From: CAZTZY01 sp964617765
Lineage (GTDB): Bacteria; Pseudomonadota; Gammaproteobacteria; Pseudomonadales; DT-91
Assembly: GCA_964617765.1 (NCBI GenBank)
Contig: CAZTZY010000013.1
Location: 1 to 44,763, forward strand
DNA length: 44,763 bases
Direction of reading: 5' to 3'
The notes under the pieces were generated by a model, which had not been told where the DNA came from, ran no database searches, and was given only the letters and a program-made list of their open reading frames with translations. A program made the position numbers and the translations under genes. This document shows positions 25,442 to 33,479 of the stretch, one piece after another (position 1 is the stretch's first letter; the number at the start of each line of letters is the position of its first letter).

Positions 25442-26416
25442 TTATTGCTGAGTTAAACCGACTATCAAATTAATTTCCTGATCCCCGCGCCTGACCACGA
25501 ATGACGCTTCTTTTGCCTCACGCAATTGCCCATAAAGCTCCATTGCCTTGGCTGGATCATCGAGGGGAGTGCCATTGATGGCAGTAACTACATCTCCGGT
25601 TTGCAAACCAAACTGGGCAAACTGGGCCCTGTCCCGACCCGGACGAATTCGATATCCAATTAATTTCCCTTCTGCATCTTTAGCGATGGAAACCTTGATA
25701 ACATCTGCGAGAGATAAGGGATTGGTTAATAACTGATTGCGATAATTACCGGCTATGGCAGAAAGCTCGGGATTATTGCGCTGATCCATCACGGATTTGG
25801 AAGCTACAGGCTCGGAAGATGGCACAGATTCAGGATTAATAGGCGTTTCTGTATATAACAATAATGACTCCATTCTTCCGTTATTATTAATAATGACCCT
25901 ATCAACCAACACCTTTGCCAACGACACATTATTCCCTGCTGGTATTGATTCCCCAACTTTAACCAACCCTGCAATATTGGCTCCCTGAATCACAGCATAA
26001 CCTTCTTCAGGAATATCTGAAAAAATAACACCTAGTAGTATTAACTGCAGGCTAGTTATTGATGCCTCATTGGGGGTATCTGCAGACGAAGAGGCAACAG
26101 GATTTACTATTTCGGCCGAACCAAATAACTGCCAGGATTGCATCAAAGACAAATCAATGGTCGGCTGATTTTGCTGGCCAGACATCGCAGAAAAAACATT
26201 AGGGCCAACAATGTTGACCACAGCCGATGGCTTCGACTCAGGAACCCACATCCAGATAAAATCAGCCAATAACGATAAAAACCAGATACCCGTCAACAGC
26301 AATAAAACATAACGCACTTTAGTGGCAGGAATCACCGATAAACCATTAATGGCAGGCTTCAGTAAACCACTTAAATTATTTGTTGTTGGCCAATTGGGCA
26401 CTAAAAACTCCTGCAA
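25442..26416 (-). CDS. gspC: Type II secretion protein GspC
   Basis: This 324-residue inner-membrane protein has a cytoplasmic N-terminus and a transmembrane helix at about residues 36-56. The periplasmic HR domain lies near 125-195 (LILLGVIFSDIPEEGYAVI) and a C-terminal PDZ domain follows (GYRIRPG, FGLQTGDVVTAINGTPL). It connects the platform to the GspD secretin. It is the first gene of the operon. Compared with the GspC-like protein at 2044-2886 it has a true cytoplasmic N-terminus and a canonical operon position. Confidence 0.94.
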   Translation of the reverse strand: MQEFLVPNWPTTNNLSGLLKPAINGLSVIPATKVRYVLLLLTGIWFLSLLADFIWMWVPESKPSAVVNIVGPNVFSAMSGQQNQPTIDLSLMQSWQLFGSAEIVNPVASSSADTPNEASITSLQLILLGVIFSDIPEEGYAVIQGANIAGLVKVGESIPAGNNVSLAKVLVDRVIINNNGRMESLLLYTETPINPESVPSSEPVASKSVMDQRNNPELSAIAGNYRNQLLTNPLSLADVIKVSIAKDAEGKLIGYRIRPGRDRAQFAQFGLQTGDVVTAINGTPLDDPAKAMELYGQLREAKEASFVVRRGDQEINLIVGLTQQ

Positions 26417-26757
26417 AAACCTTTAAGCCATCAGGCGGATATATGGGTTGTTTATGACTCTTTAGAGAGCGATGAAGAATAAAGTTCGATTCTTATTATA
26501 TTTTTGCTCAAAATAACCCTCTAACCCAATGAATTAATGCAAAAAACTCGGTTCAGACGGCGAAAAATTGGCTTACTTTACCCGTATTTACTGGATCAGG
26601 CAATTAAACATCCGGCTTTTGACCCAGGGATTTATACATAGCTAAAAACCGGATTTGACTGAGCATACATCTTCAACCAATCCCACATTTCTGATGTTCA
26701 TTTATAGCATTTTGAACAAAACTACCACTTAATTTATCCTCCGTTATAATCACCGCC
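26417..26757. other. Intergenic region between gspC and dusC
   Basis: This 341-bp divergent spacer should hold the promoters of the T2SS operon and dusC. A TATAAT for the minus strand is at 26495-26500, and a plus-strand TATAAT at 26745-26750 sits only 7 bases before the dusC start codon. Neither has a strong -35 partner. I see no repeats or open frames of note. Confidence 0.5.
26495..26500 (-). promoter_or_regulatory. Candidate -10 box for the T2SS operon
   Basis: A perfect TATAAT on the minus strand lies in an AT-rich context and would give a leader of about 70 bases before gspC. No good -35 box is spaced 16-18 bp upstream, so an activator may be needed or the match may be chance. Confidence 0.3.
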
Positions 26758-27819
26758 ATGACGCAAACCTGCCCACCTCCAACTTTCATCATGATGGCCC
26801 CCATGGAGGGTGTTATCGACCATACCATGCGTGAAATATTTTCAGCCATAGGTGGAATTGACCGCTGCGTAACGGAGTTTGTGCGGGTTTCCCAACTCAG
26901 GCTTCCGGAACGGGTTTTCAAGCGCTACTGCCCGGAATTATTGACTGAATCGAAAACCAGAACAGGCACCCCTGTCTATTTACAATTATTGGGCGATAAT
27001 CCTGAAGTCATGGCCGCCAATGCCTTAAAAGCGGTTATGTTGGGCGCCAAAGGGATAGATATCAATTACGGCTGCCCAGCCAGATCAGTCAATAATCATG
27101 GCGGTGGTGCGGTTTTATTACAGAATCCCGACAATCTTTTTAGCATTACTAAAGCTATACGCTCAGCCGTTCCAGTACACATCCCTGTCACCGCTAAAAT
27201 GCGTTTGGGATTTAATGACAAATCCAGAGCACTGGAAAATGCAATGGCACTCCAAGAAGCTGGCGCCAGTGAAATAGCTATTCATGGCAGAACCAAGAGG
27301 GAAGGTTATCGTCCACCGGCCTATTGGGATGAAATCGGCAAAATCAGTAATAGGCTTTCGATACCGGTTATAGCCAATGGGGAAATCTGGAATACCGATG
27401 ACCTGCAACGTTGCCAACAAGAGAGCCAATGCCAACGTATTATGTTAGGTCGCGGGCTTGTTGCTTGCCCTGACCTGGCCCTTTATGCCAAAGGCCAAAC
27501 TGACAAAACCTTGCACTGGGGTGATATTTGCCTGTTACTGATCTATTACTTTTATAAACTGCAAGAAGACCATTGCCAACCACAATATATCAACAGCCTG
27601 ATCAAACAATGGATTATTTATTTACGATACCAATATGCGGAAGCACATCTGTTTTTTGAGCAAGCCAAGATTTTAAAGCAGCCGGCCGATATGCTTTTGG
27701 CACTGACAACAGAATTTAACCAGCAAAAATCCCGAAAATCGATTTCTGGTCATATTGGCCAACTTGATTTAACCGTTTTACTTCACCAGCTTCATGAACG
27801 TTGGGCAGATTTACCCTAA
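26758..27819 (+). CDS. dusC: tRNA-dihydrouridine synthase, DusC-like
   Basis: This 353-residue FMN-dependent TIM-barrel enzyme reduces a uridine in the tRNA D-loop (U16 for DusC). The catalytic cysteine is in DINYGCPARSVN, and the FMN and tRNA contacts are in MMAPMEGVID, VTAKMRLG, IHGRTKREGY, VIANGEIW and MLGRGLVACP. The C-terminal helical domain is present. The NYGCPA form and overall length favour DusC over DusA or DusB. The ATG at 26758 has no Shine-Dalgarno sequence, and a TATAAT ends 7 bases upstream, which hints at a leaderless mRNA. Confidence 0.92.
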   Translation: MTQTCPPPTFIMMAPMEGVIDHTMREIFSAIGGIDRCVTEFVRVSQLRLPERVFKRYCPELLTESKTRTGTPVYLQLLGDNPEVMAANALKAVMLGAKGIDINYGCPARSVNNHGGGAVLLQNPDNLFSITKAIRSAVPVHIPVTAKMRLGFNDKSRALENAMALQEAGASEIAIHGRTKREGYRPPAYWDEIGKISNRLSIPVIANGEIWNTDDLQRCQQESQCQRIMLGRGLVACPDLALYAKGQTDKTLHWGDICLLLIYYFYKLQEDHCQPQYINSLIKQWIIYLRYQYAEAHLFFEQAKILKQPADMLLALTTEFNQQKSRKSISGHIGQLDLTVLLHQLHERWADLP

Positions 27820-28036
27820 AACAAGGAAAATCCAAGCTGCCAAACATTACAAAACTGCAAATAACCGACTCAAAGCCGATTGCAACTAGACCTGCACGGC
27901 TTTGTTCCCTACAATAGCACCGCCCATTGTTTAGCCAGGCATTCACAAAGTTGCACTACACTTAAACAAATCACAACCCACTCTTGATTCAAGAATACTC
28001 AATTAGCAAAGCGCTAAATTCCTAAAGGTACACTGC

Positions 28037-30019
28037 ATGTCGTCCGAAACTATTGAACCCGTTATCACATTTGGTGATCTTAATTTAATTGAGCCCTTGC
28101 AACAGGCATTAAGAAATGTGGGTTATGAAAAGCCTTCACCGATCCAGCTCCAGGCTATTCCCCATTTATTGGAAGGGAAGGATTTATTAGGCGTTGCACA
28201 AACTGGTACTGGCAAAACAGCGGCGTTTGCCCTCCCACTTTTATCCCGTATTGATTTAAACAAAAAGAAACCTCAAATACTCGTGCTTGCCCCAACTCGC
28301 GAACTCGCCATACAAGTCGCTGAAGCATTTAAAACCTATGCCAAAGAAATGAAAGGCTTTCAGGTATTACCTATTTATGGCGGCCAGGAATATGGCACGC
28401 AATTACGTCAACTGGATCGCGGCGTGCATGTGGTTGTAGGCACTCCGGGACGCATGATGGATCATATCCGTCGTGGCAGTTTAATGCTGGATAGTTTACA
28501 GGCACTGGTACTGGATGAAGCCGACGAAATGTTGCGTATGGGTTTTATTGATGATGTTGAATGGATCCTGCAACAAACTCCGGAAAATCATCAAACCGCT
28601 TTATTTTCTGCAACCATGCCAGCCCCGATCAGAAGCATTTCACAGAAGTACCTGAAAAGCCCTGTGGAAATTACTATTAAACAAAAAACCACGACAGCTG
28701 CCACTATTACCCAACGTTACTGGCAAGTGGGTGGCCATGACAAACTCGACACCTTAACTCGCGTACTCGAAAGCGAAGAATTTGATGGCGTGATCATTTT
28801 TGTGCGCACCAAGAATGCCACGTTAGAAGTGGCTGAAAAGTTACAAGCTCGCGGCTTTGCGGCCGAAGCATTGAATGGTGACATTGCTCAAAATCAACGT
28901 GAAAAAACCGTAAACCAGTTAAAAAGCGGTATGATTGATATTCTCGTCGCAACTGATGTCGCTGCGCGCGGCCTCGATGTTGAACGCATCAGCCATGTCA
29001 TCAACTATGATATTCCTTATGATACAGAATCCTATGTCCACCGCATTGGCAGAACAGGTCGTGCTGGTCGTGAAGGTCAGGCAATATTATTTGTCACCAA
29101 TCGCGAAAAAAACATGCTGTCATCCATTGAGCATGCGACAAAACAAAAAATCGAGAAGTACCAATTCCCCTCAATGGATGTTTTGAATCAACGTAAAATT
29201 GAGCAATTATTTGCCAAAATTGACGAGGAACGTAAAAAGAATCTTTCTGAGTACATAGAAATCCTTGAACGCTATCAAACCGAATATGGTATTCCTGCCA
29301 TTGAAATTGCTGCCGCATTCGCCAGTATTTCCCAAGGCAGTAAAACTTTTTTAATCAAGGATATGCCCAAAAGTCCGGTTGAGCGCAAAGAACATTCCTA
29401 TGAAAGCAAAGATCGCTCGAGGGAAAGAGACAAAGGCAAAGAGCGCACTCGTGAACGCAGCGACAGACCCGAGCGTGGCGATAGAAACGAGCGTACCGAC
29501 AGAAACAAGGAACGCCCTACTGAACGCAATGATCGCAGCTCGAGTCGCGGGTTTGATCGTGACAGTATCCCGATGACTAAATATAAACTCGGTGTAGGCA
29601 CCAGTCACGGCATTCAAAAAGGTGATATCGTTGGGGCTATTGCCAACGAAGGTGGTATTGATGCCAAAGTCATGGGCCGTATTACTCTAAATGAAGATCA
29701 CAGCTACATCGAACTGCCTGAAGGCATGCCCAAAGAAGTGTTCAAGGCATTACAGAATGTTCGGGTGCGAGGCGAATCGTTAAATATTACCGTGGCTGAT
29801 GGCAGTCGACCCGCAAGCGCAAGCCCACGCCCGGAAAAAAGACCGATATTAAAAACAACGGAAAAACGTTCTGATAGCCGTAGTGATAGTCGAGCAGATA
29901 GTCGATCTGATAGTAAAACTGAAAGCCGGGCATTTCCGAAAACAAGCAAGCCCAAAGAGCGTAGTGCGAAAACTGCAGAAGCTCCAAAACCACGCAGGAA
30001 AGCCAAAAAAGCAGATTAA
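28037..30019 (+). CDS. deaD: DEAD-box RNA helicase, DeaD/CsdA type
   Basis: This 660-residue helicase has a Q motif near residues 12-40, Walker A AQTGTGKT (54-61), PTRELA, DEAD (160-163), SAT (191-193), ARGLDVERI and HRIGRTGRAG. After the helicase core comes an Arg/Glu/Asp-rich low-complexity segment (about 445-510). A DbpA/CsdA-type RNA-binding domain follows (about 515-590, with GDIVGAIANEGGI), then a basic tail with SDSR-type repeats. DeaD acts in cold-adapted 50S assembly and mRNA turnover. The 217-bp upstream spacer would allow a long leader like that of E. coli csdA (inference). The RNA-binding domain separates it from RhlB, RhlE and SrmB. Confidence 0.94.
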   Translation: MSSETIEPVITFGDLNLIEPLQQALRNVGYEKPSPIQLQAIPHLLEGKDLLGVAQTGTGKTAAFALPLLSRIDLNKKKPQILVLAPTRELAIQVAEAFKTYAKEMKGFQVLPIYGGQEYGTQLRQLDRGVHVVVGTPGRMMDHIRRGSLMLDSLQALVLDEADEMLRMGFIDDVEWILQQTPENHQTALFSATMPAPIRSISQKYLKSPVEITIKQKTTTAATITQRYWQVGGHDKLDTLTRVLESEEFDGVIIFVRTKNATLEVAEKLQARGFAAEALNGDIAQNQREKTVNQLKSGMIDILVATDVAARGLDVERISHVINYDIPYDTESYVHRIGRTGRAGREGQAILFVTNREKNMLSSIEHATKQKIEKYQFPSMDVLNQRKIEQLFAKIDEERKKNLSEYIEILERYQTEYGIPAIEIAAAFASISQGSKTFLIKDMPKSPVERKEHSYESKDRSRERDKGKERTRERSDRPERGDRNERTDRNKERPTERNDRSSSRGFDRDSIPMTKYKLGVGTSHGIQKGDIVGAIANEGGIDAKVMGRITLNEDHSYIELPEGMPKEVFKALQNVRVRGESLNITVADGSRPASASPRPEKRPILKTTEKRSDSRSDSRADSRSDSKTESRAFPKTSKPKERSAKTAEAPKPRRKAKKAD

Positions 30020-30032
30020 TTTCTACCCTTAT

Positions 30033-30089
30033 AAATGCCCGATAACAACATTATTGTTTGTTATTGGGTATTTCACTGGGCATTTTTTT
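30033..30089 (+). terminator. Intrinsic terminator of deaD, overlapping the convergent gene
   Basis: AAATGCCC (30033-30040) pairs with GGGCATTT (30078-30085), and an inner ATAACAA/TTGTTAT pairing extends the structure. A run of T to 30089 follows. The right arm lies inside the last codons of the convergent YiiX-like gene, so this DNA serves both genes. Confidence 0.65.
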
Positions 30090-30833
30090 ATCACTCAGCC
30101 AAAGTAAACTGTGTGGATCAAACCCACTTTCTATGGTCGGTTTTACCACACGAAAATACGGTGATAAATCAAAATCCCTGGGTGTGTAAAGACTGTGATG
30201 GCGGATATCTCGCATTTCTTCATAACAGACTTTCGATGCCGGATCACATGACTGCGCTACAACCACCTCGGGCAGTATGGGATAGTGCACTGATTGAAAA
30301 GCTTCAGCAATTATGGAAGAGCATATGGCCCGGGTAGGATCGCCACTGCCTAGTGACAACATACGTCGACGCCATCGAGACGGAACAGGCGGTGTTCTGA
30401 TCAAATAACGCGCCAGATCAATCACATTTTTGAGATCATACTGATAACCAATTTTTTGCATGGCATGTGTAACAATTTCATCAATCTCCACCCCAGACAA
30501 ACCCACAGCGCGACAAATCCGCGTATGTGATTGCCAATAATGGCTTAATGGTACAAGACGCACACCTTGAACCACATCAGCCTCTAACACCATTCCTATA
30601 TCAGAATCATCCACTATCCCGATATATAACGCTGCATGTGACCAGGTAGATTGCGTAAGATATTTCACGGCAGTACTGAATCGACTGATGCCTTCAACCA
30701 GTAAAATATCGCCTTTACGCAAAGTTGCGCACAACAACTCTGGCCGGGAGCTGGCTACAGTAGGTACCGTATTTTTGCTTGGCTGGACTAGATAACGCGC
30801 CAAAGCCAACCCGACTGCTTCTAAAATTGACAT
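30051..30833 (-). CDS. YiiX/YebB-like permuted NlpC/P60 cysteine hydrolase
   Basis: This 260-residue protein contains a permuted papain-like fold (PF05708 type). The catalytic histidine is H66 in WSHAALYIG and the cysteine is C171 in RAICSSIIAEAF, in the reverse order to classical NlpC/P60. Related proteins are amidases or lipid and peptide hydrolases; the substrate is unknown. There is no clear signal peptide, although the N-terminus is mildly hydrophobic. It is a monocistronic gene convergent with deaD and divergent from rlmJ. Confidence 0.8.
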   Translation of the reverse strand: MSILEAVGLALARYLVQPSKNTVPTVASSRPELLCATLRKGDILLVEGISRFSTAVKYLTQSTWSHAALYIGIVDDSDIGMVLEADVVQGVRLVPLSHYWQSHTRICRAVGLSGVEIDEIVTHAMQKIGYQYDLKNVIDLARYLIRTPPVPSRWRRRMLSLGSGDPTRAICSSIIAEAFQSVHYPILPEVVVAQSCDPASKVCYEEMRDIRHHSLYTPRDFDLSPYFRVVKPTIESGFDPHSLLWLSDKKMPSEIPNNKQ

Positions 30834-30965
30834 TAAATAACCTGATAGATGGATAAATACTGGTGGCTTCGAACTTGATTCAATTTATTGTTATGTATCC
30901 ATGTTCAAACTTCTTTTAATGAATAATAGGCAAAACTTGAACTCTTGCAAGAACTGAATAAAGCC

Positions 30966-30995
30966 ATGACACTGGCAAAGACGGATGGCTATAAT
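30966..30995 (+). promoter_or_regulatory. Probable sigma-70 promoter of rlmJ
   Basis: ATGACA (30966-30971, five of six) and a perfect TATAAT (30990-30995) are separated by 18 bp. The predicted transcript starts near 31002, about 30 bases before rlmJ. Confidence 0.55.
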
Positions 30996-31033
30996 AAGTA
31001 CCAATATTTTATCTTTGATAAGAATACTTTCTC

Positions 31034-31882
31034 ATGTTGAGTTACCGCCACGCCTTTCATGCCGGCAATTATGCCGATGTACTTAAACACATCGTTCTGC
31101 AACGCATTTTGCGGCACCTCACAGAAAAAGATAAGCCGTTAATGTATGTAGACACCCATGCTGGCGCGGGTGGCTATCGTCTCGATTCGGAATATGCAGA
31201 AAAAACCGAAGAATTCCATGATGGTATAGCAAAACTTTGGGACCGGAATGATTTACCCGAACCGATAGCTGAATACGTTGATAGGGTACGCCAATTCAAT
31301 TATGCATCGAATGGCAAAAAACTGAGCCATTATCCCGGATCGCCATGGATTGCCCAGCAACTGTTGCGCCCACAAGATAAACTCGTTTTCTCTGAATTAC
31401 ACTCTTCCGATTTCCCGCTACTCAACAAGCATTTCAGATCGGATGATCGCATAAGAATCCTGGAAGAAGATGGTTATAAAACCCTTAACGCTGTCTTCCC
31501 TCCGGCACAAAAGCGCGGTCTGGTGTTGATTGACCCCTCTTATGAGCAGAAAAAAGAATATCAATGGGTTGTTGAAAACCTGATTAACACCCATAAAAAA
31601 TTTGCGACCGGCGTCTATGCATTATGGTATCCAGTCGTAGATCGCAGCTACATTGACCGTCTGGAAAAAACACTGAAACGCAGTGGCATTCCCAAAATCC
31701 AGTTATTTGAATTAGCCATTCAACCAGATAACACTGAACACGGCATGACTGCCAATGGCATGATTGTGATTAATCCTCCCTGGAAACTAATGGAGGAAAT
31801 GAAAATTGTTTTGCCTTATCTAGTGAATTGTTTTGCTCCAGAAACAGGCAGTTATAGAGCGGAAATATTATCTGGCGAATAA
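31034..31882 (+). CDS. rlmJ: 23S rRNA (adenine-N6) methyltransferase RlmJ
   Basis: This 282-residue SAM-dependent enzyme methylates A2030 of 23S rRNA. The N-terminus MLSYRHAFHAGNYADVLKH is diagnostic, as is VDTHAGAGGY in the SAM site. The catalytic N6-adenine motif is DPSYE (D167-E171) and the length is that of E. coli RlmJ. The start ATG follows a compact promoter, though the ribosome binding site is weak. It stands alone, about 170 bp before the GTPase gene. Confidence 0.96.
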   Translation: MLSYRHAFHAGNYADVLKHIVLQRILRHLTEKDKPLMYVDTHAGAGGYRLDSEYAEKTEEFHDGIAKLWDRNDLPEPIAEYVDRVRQFNYASNGKKLSHYPGSPWIAQQLLRPQDKLVFSELHSSDFPLLNKHFRSDDRIRILEEDGYKTLNAVFPPAQKRGLVLIDPSYEQKKEYQWVVENLINTHKKFATGVYALWYPVVDRSYIDRLEKTLKRSGIPKIQLFELAIQPDNTEHGMTANGMIVINPPWKLMEEMKIVLPYLVNCFAPETGSYRAEILSGE

Positions 31883-32055
31883 AAATACCAGATCGTCTTT
31901 AACTTTAGACACATACTGCAATACCCTTGTCTTTACCCGGCACCGAATGGATGGAAATGCAATCAATCGCTTGCCATAGGTAGGACAACATTGAAAGCTA
32001 TATAACCATCATTGATAAAGCCTGTTTACAAAGATTTTCAGGCAGGATAAGTACT

Positions 32056-32982
32056 ATGAGTATTAACTGGTATCCCGGCCACATGCACAAGGCCACCAAA
32101 GAAATTAAAGAGATATTGCCCAATATCGATATTTTTATCGAAGTACTTGATGCCCGCATTCCTTACAGCAGCGAAAACCCGGTCATTAGCCTGCTGCGTG
32201 GCGACAAGCCCTGTATAAAACTGCTTAATAAATCAGATTTGGCCGATCCGTTGATTACACAGCAATGGCTTGACTATCTGGATAAAGAACGCGGTGTTAA
32301 AGCCATGGCAATTTCCAGTCATGATCCTGAACGCATTAAAAACCTCATCGATTTATCTAAAAAATTGCTGCCTAAAAAAGCCAATAGCCATGACGCTATT
32401 CAAGCCCTGATCACAGGTATTCCAAATGTGGGAAAATCAACTTTAATTAATATATTGGCCGGTCGCACTATCGCAAAAACAGGCAATGAACCCGCTATTA
32501 CTAAAGGCCAGCAACTCATTAACCTACATAACGGCCTGATGTTGATGGATACTCCCGGCATACTTTGGCCAAAATTTGAAAACGAGAAAAGCGGTTATCG
32601 ACTGGCTACAACCGGCGCCATAAAAGAAACAGCCATGAGTTATGACGATGTGGCATTTTTTGCCGCCGATTATTTGCTTCATGCTTATCCGGAGCTGCTT
32701 AAACAACGTTATAAGCTTGAGCAACTACCCGCCACAGAACATGAATTTCTGGAAATGATTGGCAGGCAACGCGGCTGCCTGAGCGCAGGTAAAAAAATCA
32801 ATCTTGACCAGATTGCCCGAATTTTTATTGGTGAAATACGTGATGCAACCATTGGCCGAATTAGCCTGGAAACCCCAGGGATGGCTGAACAAGAAAAAAT
32901 AGCAGTGCAATTATTAATAGAGCAAAAAGCCGCTGAGAAACGTGCTAAAAAAGAAAAATTGCGGTCTGGAAGTAGCGATTAG
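32056..32982 (+). CDS. ylqF: Ribosome biogenesis GTPase, YlqF/RbgA family
   Basis: This 308-residue circularly permuted GTPase has G4 NKSD (58-61) preceding G1 GIPNVGKST (121-129) and G3 DTPG (165-168). The N-terminal WYPGHMHKA is the YlqF signature. In Bacillus, RbgA matures the 50S subunit; gammaproteobacterial members are less studied. The C-terminal helical region ends in a Lys/Arg-rich tail. It is probably a single transcription unit, convergent with the alanine-rich lipoprotein gene and separated from it by a long perfect hairpin. Confidence 0.92.
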   Translation: MSINWYPGHMHKATKEIKEILPNIDIFIEVLDARIPYSSENPVISLLRGDKPCIKLLNKSDLADPLITQQWLDYLDKERGVKAMAISSHDPERIKNLIDLSKKLLPKKANSHDAIQALITGIPNVGKSTLINILAGRTIAKTGNEPAITKGQQLINLHNGLMLMDTPGILWPKFENEKSGYRLATTGAIKETAMSYDDVAFFAADYLLHAYPELLKQRYKLEQLPATEHEFLEMIGRQRGCLSAGKKINLDQIARIFIGEIRDATIGRISLETPGMAEQEKIAVQLLIEQKAAEKRAKKEKLRSGSSD

Positions 32983-33000
32983 AAAACGGGAAAAGGGATT

Positions 33001-33041
33001 TATCAAGCTTGTAATAACAGTAAAGTATTACAAGCTTGATA
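33001..33041. terminator. Perfect 16-bp hairpin between convergent genes
   Basis: TATCAAGCTTGTAATA (33001-33016) and TATTACAAGCTTGATA (33026-33041) are exact reverse complements around a 9-base loop. It starts 18 bp after the GTPase stop and 9 bp from the lipoprotein stop. There is no strong T-tract on either strand, so termination strength is uncertain; 3' end protection of both mRNAs is possible. Confidence 0.55.
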
Positions 33042-33050
33042 AGGTACTAA

Positions 33051-33371
33051 TTACTGAGCAGGTGCTGCTTCTGCAGCAGCAGCGTCTACAGCAGCAGCGC
33101 CTTCAGCAGCAGCAGCGTCTACAGCAGCAGTGCCTTCAGCAGCAGCAGCGTCTACAGCAGCAGTGCCTTCAGCAGCAGCAGCGTCTACAGCAGCAGCAGC
33201 GTCTACAGCAGCAGCCTCAACAGCAGGAGCGGCCTCAACAGCAGGAGCAGGAGCTTCAACAGCAGGAGCAGTAGCTTCAACAGTTGGTTCAGCAGGAGCT
33301 GCAGCTTCTTCTTTGCTGCAACCAGTAAGTACTAAAAAGCTAGCAAGAACTACACCTATTAATAAACGCAT
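33051..33371 (-). CDS. Alanine-rich repeat lipoprotein
   Basis: This 106-residue protein has a lipoprotein signal peptide with lipobox LVLTGC (cysteine at 18), followed by SKEE. The remainder is almost only Ala, Val, Pro, Glu and Asp. First come APAVEA-type repeats, then 11-residue VDAAAAEGTAA repeats. No catalytic domain exists. Such sequences could form an extended or helical periplasmic spacer; the function is unknown. The frame is supported by the signal peptide and an AGG ribosome binding site. The Gln-rich frames on the opposite strand are shadows of the GCA/GCT repeats. Confidence 0.75.
   Translation of the reverse strand: MRLLIGVVLASFLVLTGCSKEEAAAPAEPTVEATAPAVEAPAPAVEAAPAVEAAAVDAAAAVDAAAAEGTAAVDAAAAEGTAAVDAAAAEGAAAVDAAAAEAAPAQ
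33082..33210 (-). repeat. 33-bp in-frame tandem repeats in the lipoprotein gene
   Basis: The marker GCGTCTACA recurs on the plus strand at 33082, 33115, 33148 and 33181, exactly 33 bp apart. A shortened copy follows 15 bp later at 33196. The units are nearly identical at DNA level and multiples of three, so copy-number change keeps the frame. Confidence 0.85.
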
Positions 33372-33479
33372 TGTAAGTTACCTATAGTGTTAGAATGAAC
33401 GTTGTTGACCTTACGGCCTAACCTTGAAAATCCGCGCAATAATACACCATAGGATTTTCATGTCCAGTTTTTATAGATT

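Noticed and set aside
14656..26416. Type IV pilus cluster instead of T2SS
   Set aside because: The order, the large GspK, the GspC HR/PDZ protein, GspL/M/N and the calcium-binding GspG tail are specific to T2SS; no PilT, PilM or PilQ is present.
33082..33210. Regularly spaced repeats as a CRISPR array
   Set aside because: The 33-bp units are contiguous with no unique spacers, they encode a protein repeat, and no cas genes are near.
32942..33387. Gln-rich and Ala/Ser-rich open frames on the plus strand
   Set aside because: They are shadows of the GCT/GCA repeats of the alanine-rich lipoprotein on the minus strand, which has a signal peptide, lipobox and ribosome binding site.
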